NCBI GenBank assembly: GCA_002358555.1 | Contig: DEPC01000206.1 | Span: 1-12,867, forward strand | Length of the DNA stretch: 12,867 nt | Direction of reading: 5' to 3' | Origin: Hungatella sp. UBA3402 | GTDB lineage: Bacteria; Bacillota; Clostridia; Lachnospirales; Lachnospiraceae | Part shown: positions 5,040 through 11,430 of the stretch, in pieces | How the letters are laid out: each line of letters begins with the position of its first letter | Numbering within the stretch: the stretch's first letter is position 1 | Program-made: the position numbers and the translations under genes | The notes under the pieces: model-generated | What the model was told of the DNA's origin: nothing | Seen by the model: the letters and a program-made list of their open reading frames with translations, nothing else | The model's database searches: none

Positions 5040-6278
5040 ATGGCATTACATGTTATGGACGAAGCAAACCGCTGTCTTAACTGCAAAGTTCCCCAATGTC
5101 AGAAGGGCTGCCCTATCAGCACCCCTATTCCAGAAATCATCAAACTTTTAAAAGACAACAAACTAGATGAAGCTGGTCGAACACTTTTTGAAAATAATCC
5201 TTTAACCACTGTGTGCAGCTTAGTTTGCAACCATGAAAATCAATGTGAGGGTCATTGTGTTTTGGGAAAAAAAGGAGCTCCAGTCCATTTTTCTACGATT
5301 GAAAATTATATTTCTACTACCTATGCTAACAAAATGACCAGTGGTCCAAAACCATCAAATGGAATGAAAGTTGCTATTATTGGCTCAGGACCTGCAGGTA
5401 TCACGATTGCTATTATCCTTGCAAGATATGGCTATGATGTTACTATTTTTGAAGGAAAAGACAAGATTGGCGGTGTACTTCGATATGGAATTCCAGAATT
5501 TAGGCTTCCAAAATCTGTGTTGGATGATATTAAATATCGTCATTTAGATTTGAAGGGCATTAAATTCCGTCCCAACACCCATATTGGAGGTGCCATTGGC
5601 ATAGACGATTTGTTTCGTGATGGGTACAAAGCTATTTTTGTGGGTACTGGTGTGTGGAAACCCAACGCTCTCCATATTAAAGGAGAGACTTTAGGCCATG
5701 TACATTTTGGCATCAATTATTTAAACAATCCAGATAGCTATCATCTTGGAGAAAACGTAATTGTGATTGGTGCTGGAAATGCTGCTATGGATGTGGCTCG
5801 AACTGCTATCCGTAAAGGTACACACAATTTAACATGTTTTTCTATTACAAAGAAAGTGGCAGCCAGCCATCATGAATTTAGTTATGCCCAGTTAGAAGGA
5901 GTACAGTTCGAGTATAATAAGGCTCCTGTGGAAATTACTGATGATGGCGTCATTTTTAAAGATATTGTGGAAAATGAAGATGGTAGTTTTACTGATGTTC
6001 CAAATTCCCAGAAACTTTATCCTGCAGATAGTGTTATTATTTCCATCAGTCAGGGACCGCAAAACCGGATTGTTACTACCACAGAAGGGCTAGAGGCCAA
6101 TAAGAGAGGCCTTCTTGTAGCTGACGAGACAGGCCATACCACTCGTGAAGGTATTTTTGCTTCTGGTGATGTAGTAAATGGAGCTAGGACAGTTGTAGAA
6201 GCTGTAGCTCGAAGCAAAGTTGTCGCAGAGTCTATGCATGAATATATGCAAAGTCTTCTAAAAGACGAAATCAAGTAG
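5040..6278 (+). CDS. GltD-like NAD(P)H-dependent Fe-S flavoprotein oxidoreductase
   Basis: Homologue of the glutamate synthase small subunit, 412 residues, somewhat shorter than classical GltD. The N-terminal domain carries two Cys4 sets expected to hold two [4Fe-4S] clusters: C12, C15, C20, C24 and C59, C63, C69, C73. The FAD dinucleotide motif GSGPAG is at 115-120, and IGGVLRYGIPEFRLPK follows at 143-158. The NAD(P) motif GAGNAAMDVA is at 244-253, and the C-terminal FAD motif is GIFASGDVVNGARTVVEA. An AGAGAGG ribosome binding site precedes the ATG. No large glutamate synthase subunit, NfnA partner or other redox subunit is adjacent, so the electron acceptor is unknown. Glutamate synthesis, ferredoxin:NADP oxidoreduction or a pyrimidine-related role are all possible. 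Single-gene transcript, closed by a shared terminator. Confidence 0.92.
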   Translation: MALHVMDEANRCLNCKVPQCQKGCPISTPIPEIIKLLKDNKLDEAGRTLFENNPLTTVCSLVCNHENQCEGHCVLGKKGAPVHFSTIENYISTTYANKMTSGPKPSNGMKVAIIGSGPAGITIAIILARYGYDVTIFEGKDKIGGVLRYGIPEFRLPKSVLDDIKYRHLDLKGIKFRPNTHIGGAIGIDDLFRDGYKAIFVGTGVWKPNALHIKGETLGHVHFGINYLNNPDSYHLGENVIVIGAGNAAMDVARTAIRKGTHNLTCFSITKKVAASHHEFSYAQLEGVQFEYNKAPVEITDDGVIFKDIVENEDGSFTDVPNSQKLYPADSVIISISQGPQNRIVTTTEGLEANKRGLLVADETGHTTREGIFASGDVVNGARTVVEAVARSKVVAESMHEYMQSLLKDEIK

Positions 6279-6293
6279 CTGTGCATAAAAAGA

Positions 6294-6332
6294 AACTCCG
6301 GCTAGCATAGTCTAACCGGAGCTCCCCTTTTT
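6294..6332. terminator. Bidirectional terminator between convergent genes
   Basis: The stem CTCCGG/CCGGAG (6296-6301 with 6316-6321), extended by TA pairs, closes a loop. On the minus strand the stem is followed at once by TTTCTTTTT, a strong terminator for the spore-protein gene. On the plus strand five T's come after a CTCCCC gap, serving the GltD-like gene less ideally. Confidence 0.85.
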
Positions 6333-6344
6333 GTTCGATTCTTT

Positions 6345-6551
6345 TTACTTACCAGCCATCTGTCTTTCTTGGGCTTCAATCATCTTTTTCACCATATATC
6401 CGCCTACAGAACCATTCTGAGCAGATGTTAAGTTGCCATTGTAACCATTAGTCAACGGAACACCCAGTTCACCTGCAACTTCCATTTTGAATTTATCCAT
6501 TGCCTCTCTTGCTTCTGGTACATTAGTAGTATTTGTAGATTTGTTAGACAT
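6345..6551 (-). CDS. Alpha/beta-type small acid-soluble spore protein
   Basis: DNA-binding protein that coats and protects spore chromosomal DNA and is degraded on germination. The 68 residues match the family length. The first conserved block is EAREAMDKFKMEVAGELGV at 13-31, holding the KMEVA site where the germination protease GPR is expected to cut. The second is NGYNGNLTSAQNGSVGGYMVK at 35-55, with a basic C-terminus. AAAGGAGG precedes the ATG at 6549-6551. A sigma-G-like promoter lies about 50 bp upstream and a strong terminator just downstream, so it is a single-gene forespore transcript. Its presence shows the organism is, or descends from, an endospore former. Confidence 0.96.
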   Translation of the reverse strand: MSNKSTNTTNVPEAREAMDKFKMEVAGELGVPLTNGYNGNLTSAQNGSVGGYMVKKMIEAQERQMAGK

Positions 6552-6600
6552 ATAAAACGCCTCCTTTTTCTGTTTGAGATTTTGTTTGTTGCTACACTCC

Positions 6601-6629
6601 TATTATGTGCTCACAGAAAAATAATACAC
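6601..6629 (-). promoter_or_regulatory. Sigma-G-like forespore promoter
   Basis: Minus-strand CATAATA (6601-6607) matches the sigma-G/F -10 consensus CATnnTA. Seventeen bases upstream GTGTA (6625-6629) matches GHATR at four of five positions. The location directly upstream of a spore-protein gene fits known SASP control. Confidence 0.65.
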
Positions 6630-6674
6630 TAGAAGGTTTTGTGTAATATGTCAATTTTTTACAAATTTTGTTCT

Positions 6675-8729
6675 TTACAGATTTAATTTATCATAGCTAT
6701 ACTCTAAGTACTCCTCTAAGCGCCGTTTCAAAGCCTGATGTTCCTCTTTTAAGAGCTTCTCATCTCTTTTGAGCAATTCTGTCACTTCCTCAGATACCGT
6801 TTTTAAAATATTAGCATCTGTAAAAATATCGGCCAGCTTAAATTCCATATCTCCACTTTGCTTAATACCAAAAATATCTCCTGGGCCTCGCAGCTTTAAA
6901 TCTTCTGAGGCAATATAAAACCCATCATTGGACCGATTGAGAATATCCAGCCTTTCCTGAGTTCCTTCATTCTCTCCACAGTTGACCATAATGCAGTAGG
7001 ATTGGTATTTCCCCCGTCCTACTCGCCCTCTTAACTGGTGAAGCTGGGCCAATCCAAAGCGTTCTGCATTTTCAATCATCATCACTGTGGCATTAGGAAC
7101 ATTCACTCCCACTTCAATAACTGTTGTCGACACAAGCACTTGTATCTCCCCAGATGCAAATCTTTCCATAATTTGATTTTTTTCTTTTCCTTTCATCTTT
7201 CCATGGAGATACTCTATCGCTATATTTGGTAGTTCTGTTTTTAATGTTTTAGTATAATCTAATACATTTTCCGCCTCAATCATCTCACTGGCTTCTACCA
7301 TTGGGCAGATAATATAAGCCTGTCTGCCTTGTTCAACCTGTTTTTTTATAAATGAATAGGCATTTTTCCGATATCCTGTATTTACTACACAATTTTTTAT
7401 GGGAAGGCGGTTTAAGGGCAGTTCATCAATAATAGAAATATCTAAATCTCCATACATAATAATAGCTAATGTTCTAGGTATCGGAGTGGCACTCATTACC
7501 ATAATATGGGGGTCTTTTCCCTTATTTCCCAGAAGTTCTCTCTGCCCCACGCCAAATCTATGCTGCTCATCGGTAATCACAAGAGCCAAATTGTGATAAA
7601 CTACCTTTTCCTGGATTAAAGCATGTGTTCCTATAATAATATCTACCTCATGATTGCTAATTTTTTCATAGGCAAGTCGTTTTTCTTTAGCTGTCATAGA
7701 ACCAGTTACTAAAACTGGAATTTTGTCAATCTGATATTCTTTAAAAAGTTGGCATATACTTTCAAAATGCTGTTTTGCCAGTACTTCTGTAGGAGCCATG
7801 ATAGCTCCTTGATATCCATTATAGGCAGTCAGAAGAAGAGACAAAACTGCAATAATCGTCTTGCCAGAACCAACATCACCTTGAATAAGACGATTCATTA
7901 CCAATCCACTGCACAAATCAGATTCCACTTCTTTCAGCACCTTCTGTTGTGCTTTTGTTAAATCATAAGGAAGATTTTTTATCAACGTTTCAATAGGAAG
8001 TGCTCGTTTCATGACATAATTGCTTTGTCTATCCTGACGCTTCTCTTTTAGTCTCCGAACCGCAAGCAGAAACAAAAAAAATTCATCAAATACCAAGCGT
8101 TTCCTGGCAAATAGAAGCTCCTTTTGATTTTTTGGAAAATGGATATGGGAAAGAGCATAATTATACTCTGCCAGTTCATATTTTTGTCTAATATATGTGG
8201 GTATATATTCTCTTTCCATCTCGCGAATACTAAGAACCTGAGTTATTGCCTTGGTGATGGTTTTATTCCCTAATCCTCTTGTTTGACCGTATATTGGCTG
8301 CATTCCCTCCATCATGCTTTTATAGCCTTCTCTTGTAAAGATTTCTGGCTGTTCCATGATTAGGCGATTATTCTTTTTTACAACTTTTCCATAGAAGATA
8401 TGATAGGTTCCTGCCTGAAGAGTATTGCGAAGAAAGGGCATATTGAACCATATCAACTGCAAACTGCCACTTCCATCTCTCATAGATGTCGTAATGATTT
8501 GGGTATGCTGAAAACTTCTGACAGAAGCTGTCTTTTGAAGAATCCCTCCTACTGCACCTATCATATCTGCTTTTAACTCCCCTATTGGAGTCGGAGCCTC
8601 ATAGGTATGATAAGCTCTTGGATAATAGCTAAGAAGGTCATTGATTGTAAAAACTCCCAATTTTTCAAACAATTTCCCTGTCTTGTCTCCGATTCCCTTC
8701 AAGGTTCTTATAGATTCTTGATTATCCAT
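6675..8729 (-). CDS. recG: ATP-dependent DNA helicase RecG
   Basis: Branch-migration helicase that remodels stalled forks and recombination intermediates. The product is 684 residues from the ATG at 8729, or 690 from the ATG at 8747; neither start has a good ribosome binding site. The N-terminal helix-hairpin-like segment (SIRTLKGIGDKTGKLFEKLG) and wedge/OB domain come first. Helicase motif I GDVGSGKT follows at about 284-291 (numbered from the shorter start), then motif II DEQH in ITDEQHRFGVGQRELL, motif III MSATPIPRTLA, and the late motif QLHQLRGRVGRG typical of RecG. No catalytic residue is missing. I favour 8729 because a 23-codon leader ORF with a strong ribosome binding site stops only two bases after that ATG's first codon, which suits coupled re-initiation. 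Lies downstream of fakA. Confidence 0.96.
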   Translation of the reverse strand: MDNQESIRTLKGIGDKTGKLFEKLGVFTINDLLSYYPRAYHTYEAPTPIGELKADMIGAVGGILQKTASVRSFQHTQIITTSMRDGSGSLQLIWFNMPFLRNTLQAGTYHIFYGKVVKKNNRLIMEQPEIFTREGYKSMMEGMQPIYGQTRGLGNKTITKAITQVLSIREMEREYIPTYIRQKYELAEYNYALSHIHFPKNQKELLFARKRLVFDEFFLFLLAVRRLKEKRQDRQSNYVMKRALPIETLIKNLPYDLTKAQQKVLKEVESDLCSGLVMNRLIQGDVGSGKTIIAVLSLLLTAYNGYQGAIMAPTEVLAKQHFESICQLFKEYQIDKIPVLVTGSMTAKEKRLAYEKISNHEVDIIIGTHALIQEKVVYHNLALVITDEQHRFGVGQRELLGNKGKDPHIMVMSATPIPRTLAIIMYGDLDISIIDELPLNRLPIKNCVVNTGYRKNAYSFIKKQVEQGRQAYIICPMVEASEMIEAENVLDYTKTLKTELPNIAIEYLHGKMKGKEKNQIMERFASGEIQVLVSTTVIEVGVNVPNATVMMIENAERFGLAQLHQLRGRVGRGKYQSYCIMVNCGENEGTQERLDILNRSNDGFYIASEDLKLRGPGDIFGIKQSGDMEFKLADIFTDANILKTVSEEVTELLKRDEKLLKEEHQALKRRLEEYLEYSYDKLNL

Positions 8730-8793
8730 AGTATTGGAATATGGCATTAATCATCTTGTGATGACTGATTGGAAAATTTGCTTGTATCTTCAT
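8722..8793 (-). CDS. Short leader ORF overlapping the recG start
   Basis: A 23-codon ORF (MKIQANFPISHHK, ending FQYYG) begins at ATG 8791-8793 and stops with TAA at 8722-8724. It overlaps both candidate recG starts in another frame; the recG ATG at 8727-8729 overlaps its last codons. The ribosome binding site AAAGGGGAG, nine bases before the ATG, is far better than anything ahead of recG. It sits in the loop of an 8-bp inverted repeat (ATTAATTC 8795-8802 / GAATTAAT 8817-8824). The peptide itself resembles nothing I know; a role as a translational-coupling leader is inference. Confidence 0.5.
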   Translation of the reverse strand: MKIQANFPISHHKMINAIFQYYG

Positions 8794-8901
8794 GATTAAT
8801 TCACTCCCCTTTAATGGAATTAATGCAACACACTTTAGTAATTTGCATCAGCAAACCTCTCTTATCTGAGTGCAGCAAATTTGGGGTTAGCAATATTGCA
8901 A
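8794..8901. other. fakA-recG intergenic region with small palindromes
   Basis: No terminator with a T-run and no convincing promoter is visible, so fakA and recG are probably cotranscribed. The region holds a 10-bp palindrome GCAATATTGC (8890-8899) just after the fakA stop, a TTTGC/GCAAA hairpin (8842-8855) and the 8-bp inverted repeat around the leader-ORF ribosome binding site. Repeated TTTGCTG words occur on the minus strand. Confidence 0.5.
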
Positions 8902-10584
8902 TTACTCTACTGACATTAAATAGTAATAGATAGGCTGTCCTCCATTGTGAAGCTCAACCTCACAATCAGGATATGTTTCCTGAACCTTTTCCAGAAGATT
9001 TTCTGCTGTTTCTTGTGTAATATCAGCTCCATAATAAATGGTAATCAACTCCGATGTCTCATCCGTCATAGCTTTTAGGGTATCTAATGCTGTCTCTTTC
9101 ACTGACTGTCCTACACACAAGATTCCTTTATCTCCGATGCCCATGATATTTCCCTGCTTAATTTCTTTGTCATCAATCACAGTATCACGCACTGCATAAG
9201 TAATTTGCCCTGTCTTGACCTGACGCATCTCTTCTATCATGGCTTCTTTATTTTCCTCAGGAGATAAATCTGGTGCAAAATTAATAATTGCTGTAATTCC
9301 TTGTGGAACTGTCTTGGAAGGAACCACTATAATCTGCTTATCTTTTACCAATGAGGCGGCCTGTTCTGCAGCCAAAATAATATTGCTGTTATTAGGAAGA
9401 ATGTAGATCGTCTGTGCATTCACCTTTTCGATGGCATTAAGCATATCTTCTGTGCTAGGATTCATGGTTTGACCACCTTCAATCAGATAATCCGTTCCGA
9501 TTCCCTCAAAAATTTCTCCAAATCCTTTTCCAATAGAAACCGCAATAAAACCATATTCTTTCTTTTGTGCTGGTTCCTGGTTGGCAACTGATATATCAGA
9601 GCTGCTCTGATTTCCAACTTTTTCTGCATTTTTAAACAGTCGTTCCTGATGTTCTTCTCTCATATTGTCTATCTTCATTCTAGATAGAGAGCCATAAGTC
9701 AAGGCTTTTTGGATAGCAAGGCCAGGGTCATTGGTATGAACATGAACTTTTACCACATCATCATCAGATACTACCACAATGGAATCGCCAATAGATTCTA
9801 GATAAGTTTTAAAACTCTTTTCTTCTTTGTCACCATAGGTTTTTTCCACATTGATAATAAATTCTGTGCAATATCCAAACTTAATATCTGCTTCTTCCAA
9901 AACCTGTGTGTCAGCCGGTGAACTTGAAACAGGAGAAGTAGTCTCTACCACGCTCAAATCCACTTCTTTACCCAAAAGTCCATCCAGGGCACCCTTCATC
10001 ACCTGCATTAGTCCCTGGCCACCAGAATCAACTACACCAGCCTGCTTTAATATAGGAAGCATCTCTGGTGTCTGACTCAGCACATAATCACCATGAGCAA
10101 TAATCTTTTTCGCAAACTCAATAATATCTTCTGTCTCTGTCACCAATTCTACAGCTTTATCTGCCATTCCTTTCGCTACAGTTAAGATTGTACCTTCCTT
10201 TGGTTTCATAACTGCTTTATAAGCAGTTTCTGTAGCTCGAACAAATGCATTGGCCAGAGTGGTGGTAGTAATGATATCCAAAGTTTTAATTTCCTTGGTA
10301 AAACCACGGAAAAGCTGAGATAAAATTACGCCAGAGTTTCCTCTTGCTCCTCTTAAAGAACCCGAAGAAATAGCCTTAGCCAGACTAGCCATAGTTGGAT
10401 TTTCAATTGCAGCCACCTCTCTTGCTGCAGCCATAATTGTCATGGTCATATTGGTACCAGTATCTCCATCAGGAACTGGAAACACATTCAACTCATTAAT
10501 CCATTCTTTCTTTGCATCAAGTCCTTTTGCTCCTGCTAAAAAGGCTTTCTGAAGACCTTTTGCATCAATCGTATTCATACTCAC
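8902..10584 (-). CDS. fakA: FakA/YloV family DAK-domain fatty acid kinase subunit
   Basis: ATP-binding subunit that phosphorylates fatty acids held by a DegV-type FakB protein. The 560 residues are the usual YloV/FakA length. The DhaL-like nucleotide domain carries VFPVPDGDTGTNM at 34-46, whose aspartates (Asp39, Asp41) bind Mg-ATP, and SLRGARGNSGVILSQ near 75-89. A middle domain follows (VVDSGGQGLMQVMKG; FGYCTEFIINV; SIVVVSDDDVVKVHVHTNDPG). The C-terminal domain begins at EYGFIAVSIGKG, with IYILPNNSNIILAAEQA. The start is a GTG at 10582-10584; AAGGAGGAG lies eight bases upstream and overlaps the TAA of asp23, so the two genes are 13 bp apart and translationally linked. No fakB gene is in the window. 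The asp23-fakA pairing is standard in Firmicutes. Confidence 0.93.
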   Translation of the reverse strand: MSMNTIDAKGLQKAFLAGAKGLDAKKEWINELNVFPVPDGDTGTNMTMTIMAAAREVAAIENPTMASLAKAISSGSLRGARGNSGVILSQLFRGFTKEIKTLDIITTTTLANAFVRATETAYKAVMKPKEGTILTVAKGMADKAVELVTETEDIIEFAKKIIAHGDYVLSQTPEMLPILKQAGVVDSGGQGLMQVMKGALDGLLGKEVDLSVVETTSPVSSSPADTQVLEEADIKFGYCTEFIINVEKTYGDKEEKSFKTYLESIGDSIVVVSDDDVVKVHVHTNDPGLAIQKALTYGSLSRMKIDNMREEHQERLFKNAEKVGNQSSSDISVANQEPAQKKEYGFIAVSIGKGFGEIFEGIGTDYLIEGGQTMNPSTEDMLNAIEKVNAQTIYILPNNSNIILAAEQAASLVKDKQIIVVPSKTVPQGITAIINFAPDLSPEENKEAMIEEMRQVKTGQITYAVRDTVIDDKEIKQGNIMGIGDKGILCVGQSVKETALDTLKAMTDETSELITIYYGADITQETAENLLEKVQETYPDCEVELHNGGQPIYYYLMSVE

Positions 10585-10597
10585 GGGTTGCTCCTCC

Positions 10598-10954
10598 TTA
10601 ATCTATCACTCTAACACCTTCGACATAGATGTTAATTTTATCTACATTCATTCCGGTGAATTCTTCTACTTTGTATTTTACATTTTCGATTAAATTGTCT
10701 GCAACCGCCGAAATGCTGATGCCATACGCTACAATTACATGAAAATCCAAAGTGATTCGATTCTCATCAATCTCCACATTGATTCCATGTGTCAAGCTTT
10801 CTTTTTTTAAGAGCCTTACAAGACCATCTCTCATACTGATAGCAGCCATTCCTACGATTCCAAAACATTCCACTGCCGTCATGCCGGCATAAGTTGCAAT
10901 CACTTCTGGATTGATTTGAATTTCACCCAATTTGTTGCTGATGCGTCCCTTCAT
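10598..10954 (-). CDS. Asp23/Gls24 family envelope stress protein (YloU-like)
   Basis: Member of the Asp23/Gls24 family, 118 residues. Family members are small abundant proteins associated with the membrane and with alkaline or envelope stress, and they commonly precede fakA/yloV. Features are GEIQINPEVIATYAGMTAVECFGIVGMA at 10-37, the ISISAVADNLIENVKYKVEEFTGM helix and the final KINIYVEGVRV strand. The ATG at 10952-10954 is chosen because GGGAGG lies nine bases upstream; an in-frame ATG ten codons earlier (10984) lacks one. The TAA overlaps the fakA ribosome binding site. Transcribed from a good promoter at 11042-11070. Confidence 0.93.
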   Translation of the reverse strand: MKGRISNKLGEIQINPEVIATYAGMTAVECFGIVGMAAISMRDGLVRLLKKESLTHGINVEIDENRITLDFHVIVAYGISISAVADNLIENVKYKVEEFTGMNVDKINIYVEGVRVID

Positions 10955-11041
10955 GAACGAAAACCTCCCATTCTTATTTATCATACAAAATTTAAAAGCA
11001 CTTTCTCATCATCTATAGTATTTCCCAGTTTTAACTATATA

Positions 11042-11070
11042 AGTATAACATATACCAGATATTGTGTCTA
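11042..11070 (-). promoter_or_regulatory. Promoter of asp23-fakA-recG
   Basis: Minus-strand TAGACA (11065-11070), 17 bases, TATACT (11042-11047), with TG at the extended -10 position. It leaves an approximately 80-base untranslated leader before asp23. Confidence 0.7.
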
Positions 11071-11107
11071 TTATAAAGATTTTTTAAATTTCTCTTTAAA
11101 ATTTCTC

Positions 11108-11136
11108 TTGCAAAATATGGCACAATCTGTTATGAT
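11108..11136 (+). promoter_or_regulatory. Promoter of rpmB
   Basis: TTGCAA (11108-11113), 17 bases, TATGAT (11131-11136), with TG making an extended -10. It is back to back with the asp23 promoter; the two -35 boxes are 37 bp apart. The predicted leader is about 52 bases. Confidence 0.75.
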
Positions 11137-11195
11137 ATCTATTGTTGTGGTTCCTAATGTTTAAGGATCCAAGTAGCTTTAAGGAGGTGCAAATC

Positions 11196-11381
11196 ATGGC
11201 TAAATGTGCAATTTGCGAGAGAGCTGCTCACTTTGGTAACGCAGTGAGCCATTCCCATAGAAGATCCAATAAGATGTGGAAAGCTAACGTAAAATCTGTT
11301 AAAGTAAAAGTGAACGGCGGAGCCAAAAAGATGTATGTATGTACTTCTTGCTTACGTTCTGGCTTAGTTGAACGAGCTTAA
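11196..11381 (+). CDS. rpmB: 50S ribosomal protein L28, zinc-ribbon type
   Basis: Large-subunit ribosomal protein of 61 residues. The order MAKCAICERAAHFGNAVSHSHRRSNKMW and the C-terminal VCTSCLRSGLVERA identify it. Two CxxC pairs (Cys4/Cys7 and Cys49/Cys52) form a zinc-binding site; this is the C-plus form, as opposed to cysteine-free paralogues expressed under zinc limitation. AAGGAGGTG lies six bases before the ATG at 11196; an upstream in-frame ATG at 11142 lacks a site and would start before the promoter-derived leader. Single gene, divergent from asp23, ended by a strong terminator. Confidence 0.98.
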   Translation: MAKCAICERAAHFGNAVSHSHRRSNKMWKANVKSVKVKVNGGAKKMYVCTSCLRSGLVERA

Positions 11382-11396
11382 TTTAAAAGATTTTTA

Positions 11397-11430
11397 AACT
11401 CCAGGGTTTATCGCCCTGGAGTTCTTTTTA
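11397..11430. terminator. rpmB terminator, overlapping the end of the FtsA-like gene
   Basis: Perfect 10-bp stem AACTCCAGGG / CCCTGGAGTT (11397-11406 with 11414-11423), 7-base loop, then CTTTTTA on the plus strand. The T-run includes the stop codon of the convergent gene. On the minus strand the T-run (TCTTTTAAAT) is displaced by five A's, so it is weaker in that direction. Confidence 0.9.

Noticed and set aside
6626..6654. TTGACA-17-TAGTGT as a vegetative promoter for the spore-protein gene
   Set aside because: The -10 matches the consensus at only three of six positions, and the overlapping sigma-G-like pair fits the gene better.
6608..6674. recG terminator
   Set aside because: Only a 5-bp TACAC/GTGTA pairing with mismatches precedes a T-run (TTATTTTT); too weak to annotate as a terminator with confidence.
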